Source: Allokutzneria sp. NRRL B-24872 (GTDB lineage Bacteria; Actinomycetota; Actinomycetes; Mycobacteriales; Pseudonocardiaceae). Taken from it: a DNA stretch of 64,000 bases. The stretch covers positions 1,560 to 65,559 of the forward strand of contig NZ_MUMH01000025.1 of the NCBI RefSeq assembly GCF_002155965.1, given 5' to 3'. Under the pieces are notes generated by a model. The model ran no database searches. It worked only from the letters and a program-made list of their open reading frames with translations, and was not told the origin of the DNA. Positions within the stretch are counted from its first letter, which is position 1. The number at the start of each line of letters is the position of its first letter. Made by a program: the position numbers and the translations under genes. This document shows positions 26,488 to 34,458 of this stretch, piece by piece.

Positions 26488-26677
26488 GCAATCTGTTCCG
26501 CGATGGCGACATAAAAGAAGTTGAACATGTTCGCGCGCATTCACCATTCCGAGTGCGTTTCAGGTCATATCGGGAACCTCGGTGAACACGGTGCCGTCGC
26601 AGCTCCACGGCCTCGGAAGAGCGCCGAAGACGTCACACCACAGGGTGAGTCAGTCCTGTTCGTGCACGCACAGCGCA

Positions 26678-26702
26678 CGCCCACACACGCGTGTGTGTGG
26701 CG
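26678..26702. promoter_or_regulatory. Loopless palindrome before the DUF5937 regulator gene
   Basis: CACACACG and CGTGTGTG are contiguous inverted halves (26682-26697), extended by CGCC and GGCG with one bulged T. It lies 60 bp before the regulator start and could be an autoregulatory operator or a terminator for the upstream operon. Confidence 0.45.
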
Positions 26703-26761
26703 GTGTGCGGGTGCTGTGACCAGGATGCTTTGTTCAAGAACGAAATCTGGGGCAGGTACAT

Positions 26762-27745
26762 ATGTTGCGCATCCACTTCGAAGCGGACGATCTCTCGCGC
26801 GTGCGCGTGCTCGACGCGCCGGACCCGATGTGGGAGACGCTGCTCAGTGTCCACATGCTGCAGAAGACCGATGGGGAGATCCCGTTCGGGCAGTGGCGTT
26901 CCCGGGTTCGCGGGCAGGCGACCCCGTCGGTGCGGCTGCTCACCACGCTGGCACCCGCGCGCGGCTACTCCGCGGACTTCCTGACACCCACGGTCGGCTC
27001 CAAGGACCTCTCCAGCGCGCTGGACCGGCTGCTCAACACCTCCGGCCGGTTCCTGCACGAGGACGTCGCCGAGCTGGCGGGAGAGCAGCCGCTGCCCTCG
27101 CCGGTCAAGCGCCTGGCGACCGGCGACTCCGAGGTGCTCGGCCTGCTCGACCGCACGGTGCGGCACTACTTCTCCTACGCCTTGCAGCCGTACTGGAACA
27201 CCATGACCGCCCAGATCAACGCCGACCGGCAGACCCGGTTCCAGACCATGCTGGGCTCCGGCGTCGAGGGTGTGCTCAACCACCTGCACCCCAGCGTGCG
27301 CTGGCGTTCGCCGACGCTGGAGGTCGACTACCCGGTCGAGCAGGACCTGTACCTCGGCGGGCGCGGCCTGACCCTGGTGCCGTCGTTCTTCTGCTGGAAG
27401 ACCCCGGTCACGCTCAAGGACGCCAACCGCGACCCGGTGCTGGTCTACCCGGTCGACCGCACCCCCGGCTGGTCCGACCCCGCGCTGCGGAAGATGTCCG
27501 GCACGCGCTCGCTGGTGGCGCTGCTGGGCAAGACCCGCGCCGTGGTGCTGGAGGCCATCGCCGCCCGGCCCGGTGTCAGCACCACCGAGCTGGCCGTGCG
27601 GTTGGCCATCTCGCCCGCGGGCGCCAGCCAGCACGCGACCGTGCTCCGCGACGCCGGGCTGATCATCACGCAGCGCCGGGGCGGCTCCGCGCTGCACAGC
27701 ATCACCGGGTGCGGTCTGTCCCTGCTGGAGGCCGCCTCCCGCTAG
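26762..27745 (+). CDS. DUF5937/ArsR-type transcriptional regulator
   Basis: The 327-residue protein has a long N-terminal region (about 1-240) of the DUF5937 type and a C-terminal winged helix (about 255-325; TTELAVRLAISPAGASQHATVLRDAGL, here cited only by its ends TTELAVRL and TVLRDAGL). Such regulators are frequent near actinomycete secondary-metabolite genes. ATG 26762 has a GGGGCAGG stretch a few bases upstream. Its position at the end of the plus-strand biosynthetic arm, after a 345-bp gap, makes it the likely local regulator. Confidence 0.8.
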   Translation: MLRIHFEADDLSRVRVLDAPDPMWETLLSVHMLQKTDGEIPFGQWRSRVRGQATPSVRLLTTLAPARGYSADFLTPTVGSKDLSSALDRLLNTSGRFLHEDVAELAGEQPLPSPVKRLATGDSEVLGLLDRTVRHYFSYALQPYWNTMTAQINADRQTRFQTMLGSGVEGVLNHLHPSVRWRSPTLEVDYPVEQDLYLGGRGLTLVPSFFCWKTPVTLKDANRDPVLVYPVDRTPGWSDPALRKMSGTRSLVALLGKTRAVVLEAIAARPGVSTTELAVRLAISPAGASQHATVLRDAGLIITQRRGGSALHSITGCGLSLLEAASR

Positions 27746-27755
27746 GGTCGGCCGG

Positions 27756-28472
27756 ATGAGCGCGCGCTACGAGCGGATCGAGTCCCACGACGGCGAGAGC
27801 TTCGACGCGTACCGCGCCGCGCCCACGGCCACCCCGGCGCCGGGAGTGCTGCTGTTCCAAGAGGTCTTCGGCGTCAACGACAACATGCGCGACCTCGCGG
27901 ACCAGCTCGCCGAGCACGGCTACGTCGCGCTCGTCCCCGACGTGTTCTGGCGGCTGCGGCCCCGGTTCGAGAGCAAGGACGAGTCGGGGCTCGCCGAGGG
28001 CATGGGCCTGTCGCAGCGGCTCGACCACGCCCTGGCGGCCAAGGACATCACGTCCACCTTCGCCCACCTGCTGGCCATGCCCGAGTGCGACGGGAAGGTC
28101 GGCGGCGTCGGGTTCTGTCTCGGCGGCACGCTCGCGTACCTGTTCGCGCGCGAGTCCCGTGTGGACGGTCGCGGCCCCGACGCCGTGGTGTCCTACTACG
28201 GCTCGGCGATCACCGACGTGGCGTCCGGCAGCGCGAAGATCGACTGCCCGCTGCTGTTCCACTACGGCGCCAAGGACCCGTACATCCCCCAGACGCAGGT
28301 CGACGAGGTCGAGGCCGCCTTCGCCGGGCGCCCCGACGTGAGCGTGCTGCGCTACGACGCGGGCCACGCCTTCTCCAACTGGGACGCGCCGTCCTTCTAC
28401 GATCAGCCCTCCGCCGACCTCGCGTGGGGTCGCACCCTGGCGTTCTTCGCCCAGCACCTGACTTGTGCATGA
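27756..28472 (+). CDS. Dienelactone hydrolase family protein
   Basis: The 238-residue alpha/beta hydrolase has the DLH nucleophile elbow GFCLGG (Cys as nucleophile), the acid in YGAKDPYIP and the His in DAGHAFSNWDAPSFYD, the family's three catalytic positions. It opens with LFQEVFGVNDNMRDLAD as in typical members. The natural substrate is unknown; relatives hydrolyse dienelactones or small esters. TAGGGT ends 7 nt before ATG 27756, suggesting a leaderless start 10 bp after the preceding gene. Confidence 0.92.
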   Translation: MSARYERIESHDGESFDAYRAAPTATPAPGVLLFQEVFGVNDNMRDLADQLAEHGYVALVPDVFWRLRPRFESKDESGLAEGMGLSQRLDHALAAKDITSTFAHLLAMPECDGKVGGVGFCLGGTLAYLFARESRVDGRGPDAVVSYYGSAITDVASGSAKIDCPLLFHYGAKDPYIPQTQVDEVEAAFAGRPDVSVLRYDAGHAFSNWDAPSFYDQPSADLAWGRTLAFFAQHLTCA

Positions 28473-28479
28473 TGGGGGA

Positions 28480-29832
28480 GTGGACACACAACCGGCGTTC
28501 CGCTCCTGGGTCAAGCCCGCCGAGGTCTTCGAGCGCGGTCGTGCTTTGCGCGCCGAGGTGCCGTTGGAGCTGCACGACCACGACCCACTGGGCTCCGGGC
28601 GGCCGAGCGCGGTGGAGTTCGTCCGCGCCAGTGACCGACCGCGCCTGCCCGAGCTGGTCCCGCTGCGCGTCGGCCGGATGGTGGCCTCGCCGTTCGCCTT
28701 CTACCGGGGCTCCGCCGGGCTGATGGCCGCCGACCTCGCGGCGACGCCGACCAGCGGGGTGACGGCGCAGATCTGCGGTGACGCGCACGCGGCGAACTTC
28801 GGCCTCTTCGGCACCAACGAGGGCCGGATCATCATGGACATCAACGACTTCGACGAGACCGTGCCCGGTCCGTGGGAGTGGGACCTCAAGCGCCTCGCCG
28901 CCAGCCTCGTCCTCGCCGGGCGCGAGGGCGGCGTCTCCGAGGACGGCTGCGCCAAGGCCGCGGAGGACTCCGTGCGCGCCTACCGCAGGACAATGGCGCG
29001 GCTGGCCGAGATGCCGTTCCTGGAGGCGTGGAACGCGCTCGCCGACGCCGCCTCGATCGGCAAGCTCAAGGCCGACGAGCTGCTCGACGACTTCGAGAAG
29101 GCGTCGAAGAAGGCGCGGAAGAACACCAGCGCCAAGGTCGTGGCCAAGTGGACCGCCGACGGCGGCTTCGTCGAAGACCTCCCCGTGCTGCGCCACGTCA
29201 CCAGCGAGACGGCGGAGTCGGTGGCCGCCGGTCTCACCGACTACGTCGGCACGCTGCGCGAGTCGCGACGCGGGCTGATCACCCGCTACGCCATCGCCGA
29301 CGTCGCCTTCCGCGTGGTCGGCACGGGCAGCGTCGGCTTGCGCAACTACCTGGTCCTGTTGCACGGCAACGAGGACGACGCGTTGGTGCTCCAGGTGAAG
29401 CAGGCCGCGCCGTCCTGCCTTGAGCAGTACCTCGACGTGTCGCCGCACGAGCACGAGGGCAAGCGGATCGTCGACGGCGCGCGCCTCGTGCAGGCCGAGA
29501 CCGACCTGTTGCTCGGATGGACCACTGTGGACGGTCGGCACTACATCGTGCGCCAGTTCCGCAACATGAAGGGCGACATCGACCCGACCGCGCTGCGCAA
29601 GGACCACCTCGACGACTACGGGCGGCTCGCCGGAGCGCTGCTGGCCCGCGCGCACTGCCGCTCCGCCGACCCCCGGCTGCTCTCCGGCTACCTCGGCGAC
29701 GACGAGGAGCTGGACGAGGCCGTCGGCCGGTACGCGGTCCGCTACGCCGACACCGCGGAGGCCGACCACGAGGAACTGGTGGCCGCCGTGCGTCGCGGCG
29801 AGCTGGACGCGGAGATCGAGGACCGCGACTGA
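28480..29832 (+). CDS. DUF2252 family protein (kinase-like fold)
   Basis: The 450-residue protein belongs to DUF2252. The characteristic QICGDAHAANFG and MDINDFDETVPGPWEWDLKR resemble the HxDxxxxN and DxD elements of phosphotransferase folds. Further conserved stretches are YRGSAGLMAADLA and VGTGSVGLRNYLVLL. The function is unknown; ATP-dependent chemistry is plausible from the motifs. GTG 28480 is favoured because CATGAT ends 6 nt upstream, fitting a leaderless start; GTG 28465 overlaps the previous gene and is possible. Confidence 0.85.
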   Translation: MDTQPAFRSWVKPAEVFERGRALRAEVPLELHDHDPLGSGRPSAVEFVRASDRPRLPELVPLRVGRMVASPFAFYRGSAGLMAADLAATPTSGVTAQICGDAHAANFGLFGTNEGRIIMDINDFDETVPGPWEWDLKRLAASLVLAGREGGVSEDGCAKAAEDSVRAYRRTMARLAEMPFLEAWNALADAASIGKLKADELLDDFEKASKKARKNTSAKVVAKWTADGGFVEDLPVLRHVTSETAESVAAGLTDYVGTLRESRRGLITRYAIADVAFRVVGTGSVGLRNYLVLLHGNEDDALVLQVKQAAPSCLEQYLDVSPHEHEGKRIVDGARLVQAETDLLLGWTTVDGRHYIVRQFRNMKGDIDPTALRKDHLDDYGRLAGALLARAHCRSADPRLLSGYLGDDEELDEAVGRYAVRYADTAEADHEELVAAVRRGELDAEIEDRD

Positions 29833-29865
29833 CATGCTCTCGGCCGTCGTGGCAGTCTCCGACGC

Positions 29866-30507
29866 ATGCGCCTGAGGTTCCGCTTCACGCTGACCCCGCT
29901 GGAGGACGTCGTCCCCTGGGAGGGGCACTGGCCGCACTGGTTCGGCCTGACCGACGCCGTCTACTGGATCGAGGTCCGCGGGCACCGGCTGCTCCAACCC
30001 CCGGTCGACTACTTCCTGGCGCGGCTCTGGGAGGACGTCTGCCTGCTCGCCCCGGCAGCGCTGGAGCCGGTTCCGCCGGACCTGGAGGAGTTCCTGGTCG
30101 CCGACTTCGACGACGCTGACCACGACGTCCCGGATGACGATGTCACCGCCGCCGTGGGGTGGTGGTGCGATCACAGCGTGGACTTCGGCTACCGCGGCGA
30201 CTCGCCGCACAACATGTGGTGGCGCACCGGCGAGGAGGTCACCCTGACCTGGTCCGAACTCGACCGGCCGCCGATCCGCGAGACGATCCCGGTGGAGGAG
30301 TTCACCGCCGCCGTCACCGAACTCGACCGCGACCTCATCGCCGCGATGGAGGAGCGGATATCGATCCTGGAAGCCAACGGCACCTCCGTCACCGACCTCC
30401 GGCGCGACCACGCTCAACGGGCCCACTCGCTCGCCGAGCGCGCCGCGCGCCACCCCGCCACCGACTGGGCCGCCGTCCGCGCCGGAGCGCGGAAACTGCT
30501 GCGGTGA
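29866..30507 (+). CDS. DUF5984-like protein of unknown function
   Basis: The 213-residue soluble acidic protein begins MRLRFRFTLTPLEDV and is rich in Trp and Asp (WEGHWPHWFGLTDAVYW; WWCDHSVDFGYRGDSPHNMWWR). The pattern resembles DUF5984, recalled and not searched. The C-terminal third is helical and Arg-rich. A CAGTCT hexamer ends 7 nt before ATG 29866. It ends at a strong bidirectional terminator. No catalytic motif is evident. Confidence 0.7.
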   Translation: MRLRFRFTLTPLEDVVPWEGHWPHWFGLTDAVYWIEVRGHRLLQPPVDYFLARLWEDVCLLAPAALEPVPPDLEEFLVADFDDADHDVPDDDVTAAVGWWCDHSVDFGYRGDSPHNMWWRTGEEVTLTWSELDRPPIRETIPVEEFTAAVTELDRDLIAAMEERISILEANGTSVTDLRRDHAQRAHSLAERAARHPATDWAAVRAGARKLLR

Positions 30508-30509
30508 CC

Positions 30510-30549
30510 CGCGTTGTGCGGGCGCGATGCGCTACGCCCGCACAACGCG
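30510..30549. terminator. Bidirectional hairpin terminator
   Basis: CGCGTTGTGCGGGCG (30510-30524) and CGCCCGCACAACGCG (30535-30549) form a perfect 15-bp stem with a 10-nt loop. It sits between two convergent genes. Confidence 0.85.
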
Positions 30550-30556
30550 CGGCTCA

Positions 30557-30931
30557 TCAGCCGTTGAAGTCGTAGTACTTCGTGCAGACGAAGCGCGCTC
30601 CGCCGACCGGGCTGCCCGCGCACACGCTGAAGTCGCCCGAGCCGCGGAACCCCGTCGTGTTGAGCGACGCGACGGCGCTCTGCGCCACCCACTTGCCCGC
30701 GATGCCGTAGTTGCGATCCATCCGCACCATCTCGCCCTTGCGGAGGTTCCGGGCCTCGCCGTGCAGCACCCGGGTCCTGGTGTTGAGCCACAGCTTGGCC
30801 GTGACCCCGCCCTTGCTGGCCGAGGCGAGCAGCTTCATCTCCCCGGCCGCTGAGGCGCTGGACGCACTGCCGAGCAGCATCGCCGCGGCGGCGGAGGCCG
30901 CGAGCGCTCCGGCGACAGTTCTTCTACGCAT
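30557..30931 (-). CDS. Small secreted protein
   Basis: The 124-residue protein has a strong Sec signal peptide (RRR, then an Ala-rich core, cleaved near ASAAG). The mature domain is about 95 residues with two cysteines (FSVCAGS, RFVCTKYY) that probably pair. It contains a basic strand-rich middle (TAKLWLNTRTRVLHGEARNL, cited to 20 residues). An AGGAG precedes the ATG at 30931. Function unknown; similar short SH3-like or beta-sandwich exported proteins are common in actinomycetes. Confidence 0.8.
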   Translation of the reverse strand: MRRRTVAGALAASAAAAMLLGSASSASAAGEMKLLASASKGGVTAKLWLNTRTRVLHGEARNLRKGEMVRMDRNYGIAGKWVAQSAVASLNTTGFRGSGDFSVCAGSPVGGARFVCTKYYDFNG

Positions 30932-30947
30932 GAAACTCCTAGCTCGT

Positions 30948-30965
30948 ACGAACAGGGTGGTTCGT
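30948..30965. promoter_or_regulatory. Inverted repeat upstream of the small secreted protein gene
   Basis: ACGAAC and GTTCGT with a 6-bp spacer, 17 bp before the ATG and overlapping the probable leader of the minus-strand gene. An operator is possible; the factor is unknown. Confidence 0.4.
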
Positions 30966-31062
30966 GTTGACGACTCCCCTTCGCCCAGTTCGGTTCGCAG
31001 GTTCGTCGCGATGTAACGGGAAACAGGGACAATTAGCTGGCGCGGGCTGCGAGACTGAGCGC

Positions 31063-31704
31063 ATGCACGAGGACCTTGTCACCGCTTTGGCACGCGTCGA
31101 CGACGCCTTCGCGTCGTACCCGAGGCGCGCGGTGCTCGACGGTTGCCCGCACTGCGCGGGCGAGACACAGGTGCACGAGCACGACCTCTTCTCGCTGACG
31201 ATCAAGCTGGGCAACACCGTCGGCGACCGTCACGACGTGAAGAGCCTGCTTCCCCTGCTGCTGCGCCGTTTGACGGACTCGGACGCGCTCGACGCGGACA
31301 TCGTCCTCGGCAAGCTCGCGCAGGAGGAGTGGCGCACCTGGCCCGCCGCCGAGCAGGAGGCGGTCGAGCAGTACCTCGACGCGCTGTGGCACGCGCTGCT
31401 CGCCGACTTCCCGTCGAAGGTGGGGGCTTTCGTTGGCGCCGAGGACTTTCTCGCTGCTGTCGAGCGCGCTGGTGTCGGTGCCGAACAGTTCCTCGCCGCC
31501 TGGGACGGCGTGTCGGGTGCGGCGGCGGATCGGCATCTCGCCTTGCTGCTGAACGACTTCGACCTCCGCGCTCGGCGGGCGAACCCCGTTGTGGTCGCAT
31601 GGCTGCGCCGCGAGGACACCCGTTCCCGCCTGCTCGCCGCGTTCGAACGCGACCTCGCCACGTCGTGGGCCGACGAGTTCGCCGACGCACACGACCGCGC
31701 ATGA
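31063..31704 (+). CDS. Uncharacterised helical protein with CxxC
   Basis: The 213-residue soluble protein has a CPHC pair near residue 28-31 (LDGCPHCAGETQVHEHD), which with nearby His residues might bind zinc. The rest is all-helical and acidic, with repeated Ala/Leu/Asp stretches (LLPLLLRRLTDSDALDADIV) and WRTWPAAEQEAVEQYLDALW. No family name is recognised. GAGACT ends 6 nt before ATG 31063, compatible with a leaderless start. It converges on the tRNA array. Confidence 0.75.
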   Translation: MHEDLVTALARVDDAFASYPRRAVLDGCPHCAGETQVHEHDLFSLTIKLGNTVGDRHDVKSLLPLLLRRLTDSDALDADIVLGKLAQEEWRTWPAAEQEAVEQYLDALWHALLADFPSKVGAFVGAEDFLAAVERAGVGAEQFLAAWDGVSGAAADRHLALLLNDFDLRARRANPVVVAWLRREDTRSRLLAAFERDLATSWADEFADAHDRA

Positions 31705-31720
31705 CCCGTGGTGCGAGAAG

Positions 31721-31793
31721 CCGTCCCGCCGGGAATCGAACCCGGGGCCTTCCTCGTGTTGAGAAGATGCTCTGCCTGCTGAGCTACGGGACG
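31721..31793 (-). tRNA. tRNA-like gene, atypical anticodon loop (formally AAC, Val)
   Basis: A full cloverleaf can be drawn: acceptor CGTCCCG/CGGGACG, D stem GCTC/GAGC, anticodon stem TCTTC/GAGGA, T arm CCGGG-TTCGATT-CCCGG. The seven-base anticodon loop is TCAACAC, which puts C at position 33 instead of the universal U and gives anticodon AAC. It is the last member of the array, and no CCA is encoded. Its identity and function are uncertain. Confidence 0.6.
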
Positions 31794-31797
31794 TGCG

Positions 31798-31869
31798 TAG
31801 CGCGTACGGGATTCGAACCCGTGTCTCCGGGATGAGACCCCGGTGTCCGTTCCGCTGGACCAACGCGCC
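31798..31869 (-). tRNA. tRNA-Glu(CUC)
   Basis: The cloverleaf has acceptor GGCGCGT/ACGCGCT (terminal G-U wobble), D stem GTCC/GGAC, anticodon stem CCGGG/CCCGG, loop GTCTCAT (anticodon CTC, reading GAG), and T loop TTCGAAT. It is third in the minus-strand array, 4 nt before the last member. No CCA is encoded. Confidence 0.8.
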
Positions 31870-31883
31870 TTCGTGCAATCGAG

Positions 31884-31956
31884 TCGGATGCCCGCGAGTC
31901 GAACGCGGTGACTCCTGATCCCAAATCAGGTGGGGTCGCCATGCCCCTCGCACCCG
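31884..31956 (-). tRNA. tRNA-Pro(UGG)
   Basis: Acceptor CGGGTGC/GCATCCG with the C1-G72 pair typical of bacterial tRNA-Pro. The D stem is GGGG/CCCC, the anticodon stem CCTGA/TCAGG, the loop TTTGGGA (anticodon TGG), and the T arm CCGCG-TTCGACT-CGCGG, with A73. It lies 4 nt after tRNA-Asp and 14 nt before tRNA-Glu. Confidence 0.85.
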
Positions 31957-31960
31957 GCAG

Positions 31961-32033
31961 CGCTCACGGCGGGATTCGAACCCGCGATCTCCGCATTGAC
32001 AATGCGGTGCCCTCACCGCTAGGCCACGTGAGC
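31961..32033 (-). tRNA. tRNA-Asp(GUC)
   Basis: Acceptor GCTCACG/CGTGAGC, D stem GCCT/GGGC, anticodon stem CCGCA/TGCGG, loop TTGTCAA (anticodon GTC), T arm GCGGG-TTCGAAT-CCCGC, G73. It is the promoter-proximal member of the array. Only 23 bp separate it from an upstream terminator-like hairpin. Confidence 0.85.
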
Positions 32034-32056
32034 TGGATGTGCGCACACAAAGAGAA

Positions 32057-32089
32057 AGCCGCCCTGGTCGGTCTTCCCGACGGGCGGCT
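32057..32089 (-). terminator. Hairpin followed by a T-rich run (minus strand)
   Basis: AGCCGCCC (32057-32064) and GGGCGGCT (32082-32089) enclose a second stem GTCGG/CCGAC. On the minus strand TTTCTCTTTG follows. It fits a terminator for the hydrolase operon, placed directly before tRNA-Asp. Confidence 0.7.
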
Positions 32090-32230
32090 CCCTTGTCACG
32101 ACAGGCAAGTCATGGAGGGGAGCACGCGCGCTCAGGCTCGGGGAAGACCGCAGTATCGATGACGTTCGGCATTTCCCCTCCTCCGGTTCCGCTTGTGTGA
32201 AAACATGATCGCCCGATGTCGCGCGAACGG

Positions 32231-33079
32231 TCAATCCCTTTTCGCGCAGACCTCCACCAGCACCTCGGCGACCGCGGCGGCGCCGGTCTCCGACATCATC
32301 AGCGTGCCGTGGTCCACAGTGGACACTCGAACCGGCGGGGCGAGGCAGTCGAGCTCGGCCTGGAATCCCGTGACAGCCTCGGGTGTGTAGGCGGGTGGGC
32401 TGTCCTTGCCGACGCTCCATTCGGCGTACAGCAGCCGCGTCGGCACGGTCAGCGCACGCCACTGCGGCTCGCCGAAGAACACGTCCTCGGCGTCGCTGAG
32501 CACCGCCCCCCGGTTGAGCCGAACACGCCCGTCCGCGAGCGAGTGCGCGAAGTAGTCGCGCAGCAGCGGATCATCGGCCGACAGCAACGAGTTCGCCGCG
32601 GTGTGCACGGCGACGTACTCGTCGAGGTCGGGCCACTCGCGCTCCATCAGCGCGAACTCGGGCGCGAAGGCGAGCGGGACCATCTCCGGCGTGAGCTTGT
32701 CGTGCCCTGCCATGGGAAAGCCGCCGTCCAGCAGCACGAGTTCACGTACGCGGTCGGGGTGGCGGACCGCGAGGTCCACGCCGAGGAAGCCGCCCATCGA
32801 CATGCCGCACACGATGATCTCGTTGATCTGCAAGGCATCGAGCACGCGAAGCAGGTCTTCGGTGTGCTGCCGGAGGGAGAACGGGCCGCTGACGTCGCTG
32901 CTGTCGCCGCGCCCGCGAAGATCGGGCGCGATCAGGGAGAGCCCGGGTTCCCGTGCGGTGACCCAGTTCCACAGGCCTCGATGGCTGGTCACGCCGTGCA
33001 GCGCGAGCACGGGTGCGGTCTCCGCGGTGCGCACGTCGACGGCGAGGGAACCGCCGTCGACGGGGAAGTGCTGGAGCAT
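32231..33079 (-). CDS. Alpha/beta hydrolase
   Basis: The 282-residue protein has an alpha/beta hydrolase fold: LALHGVTSHRGLWNWV (oxyanion HG), DLRGRGDSS, nucleophile CGMSMGG, and a late acid and His (STVDHGTLMMSE). Substrate unknown. It is the third gene of a minus-strand operon, TetR - GlcD-like oxidase - hydrolase, starting 11 bp after the oxidase stop. The 150 bp between its stop and the terminator hairpin hold no gene. Confidence 0.88.
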   Translation of the reverse strand: MLQHFPVDGGSLAVDVRTAETAPVLALHGVTSHRGLWNWVTAREPGLSLIAPDLRGRGDSSDVSGPFSLRQHTEDLLRVLDALQINEIIVCGMSMGGFLGVDLAVRHPDRVRELVLLDGGFPMAGHDKLTPEMVPLAFAPEFALMEREWPDLDEYVAVHTAANSLLSADDPLLRDYFAHSLADGRVRLNRGAVLSDAEDVFFGEPQWRALTVPTRLLYAEWSVGKDSPPAYTPEAVTGFQAELDCLAPPVRVSTVDHGTLMMSETGAAAVAEVLVEVCAKRD

Positions 33080-33090
33080 GGTGCCGCCCT

Positions 33091-34458
33091 TCAGAGTTCG
33101 CCGACGACCTTCGTCGGGTTGAACAGGTTCAGCGGGTCGAGCGTGCGCTTGAGGGCCCGTTGCACGGCGGTCACTTCCGGGCCGAGTTCTTGTTCCATGC
33201 CAGCACGTTTGAGCAGCCCAACACCGTGCTCACCGGTGACGGTGCCACCGAGGTCGAGCGCTGCGGCGAGGATGTCGTCGAAGGCGGCCTGCGCGGCGAG
33301 CCTGGCGCCGTCATCGCCCGGCGGCGTGAGCAGCAGCGGATGCAGGTTCCCGTCACCGGCGTGTGCGATCGTCGCGATGCGAACCTGGTGTCGCGCAGCC
33401 GTTTCCTCGACCCGCGCGAGCATGAGGTGCACGGCCGACCTCGGGACGCAGACGTCCTCGGTGAGCACGGGGCCCAGTCGCTCCAGCGCCGGATATGCCA
33501 GGCGTCGCGCGGCGAAGAGAGCTTCGGCCTCAACCGCGTCCGTGGACCGCTCGGCCCACGCGGCGCCGGCTTCGGTGAACGCCTCCGCGAGAGCCGTTGC
33601 CTCCAGCTCACCCGCGTCGCCCGGGGTGTCCACGCGCGCCAGCAACATCGCGGCGGTGTCGGGCTCGACGCCGAGGTGCTTCCACTCCTCGACGGCCTCC
33701 ATGCACGTGCGGTCGAGGAGTTCGAGCGCGGCGGGCTGGAAGCCGCGACGGGTGCACAGCGCGACCGCGCGACCGGCTTCGACCAGCGAGTGGAACGCGC
33801 CGACGATCGTGTGCGCGGCCGTGCGCGGAGCCGGTCGCAGGCGCAGGGTGATCTCGGTGATCACGCCGAAGGTTCCTTCTGAGCCGACGAGAAGCCCGGT
33901 GAGGTCGTATCCGGCGACGCCCTTGGTGGTGCGGCGGCCGAGGCTCACCTCGGTGCCGTAGTCGCCGGCGGGGCCACCCATCACCACCCGCATGCCCAGG
34001 ACGTAGTCGCGCGTGACGCCGTACTTGAGGCAGCACAGGCCGCCCGCGTTGGTCGCCACGTTGCCGCCGATCGTCGACCACGCAGCGCTGGCCGGATCGG
34101 GCGGGTACCAGAGGCCGTGCTCGGCGACGGCTTTCTTGAGATCGTCGTTGACGACTCCGGGCTGCACCACGGCGAGCAGGTTCTCCGTGTCGATCTCCAC
34201 GATCTCGCGCATCCGCGAGAGGTCGAGCACCAGACAGCCGTCCGTCGCGTTGGCTCCGCCGGACAGCCCGGTGCCCGCTCCCCTTGGCACGATGGGAACG
34301 CGCTGCTCGGCGCACGCGCGAACGGCTCGCTGAACGTCCACTGTGGACTGAGCGCGGAGCGCGGCGGCCGGACGTCCCACGGGAGCCCATTCGGCTTCGT
34401 CGTGGCTGATCCCGGCGAGCACTTCGGGATCGGTGATGAGACCGGGCAGCTCGATCAC
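33091..34458 (-). CDS. FAD-linked oxidase, glycolate/D-lactate dehydrogenase type (GlcD-like)
   Basis: The 455-residue flavoenzyme has the PCMH-type FAD domain (about 35-215: PIVPRGAGTGLSGGA, GLWYPPDPAS, TIGGNVATNAGG, GSEGTFGVITE) and a C-terminal substrate domain with HAGDGNLHPL and VTGEHGVGLLKR. It should oxidise a 2-hydroxy acid using FAD. Its ATG overlaps the TetR stop, and the downstream hydrolase is 11 bp away. No Fe-S partner (GlcF) is present, so it would pass electrons to another acceptor. Confidence 0.9.
   Translation of the reverse strand: MIELPGLITDPEVLAGISHDEAEWAPVGRPAAALRAQSTVDVQRAVRACAEQRVPIVPRGAGTGLSGGANATDGCLVLDLSRMREIVEIDTENLLAVVQPGVVNDDLKKAVAEHGLWYPPDPASAAWSTIGGNVATNAGGLCCLKYGVTRDYVLGMRVVMGGPAGDYGTEVSLGRRTTKGVAGYDLTGLLVGSEGTFGVITEITLRLRPAPRTAAHTIVGAFHSLVEAGRAVALCTRRGFQPAALELLDRTCMEAVEEWKHLGVEPDTAAMLLARVDTPGDAGELEATALAEAFTEAGAAWAERSTDAVEAEALFAARRLAYPALERLGPVLTEDVCVPRSAVHLMLARVEETAARHQVRIATIAHAGDGNLHPLLLTPPGDDGARLAAQAAFDDILAAALDLGGTVTGEHGVGLLKRAGMEQELGPEVTAVQRALKRTLDPLNLFNPTKVVGEL

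Noticed and set aside
26523-26532. GAACATGTTC as an SOS box
   Set aside because: The half-sites are 2 bp apart instead of the 4 bp in actinobacterial LexA sites, and no SOS gene follows.
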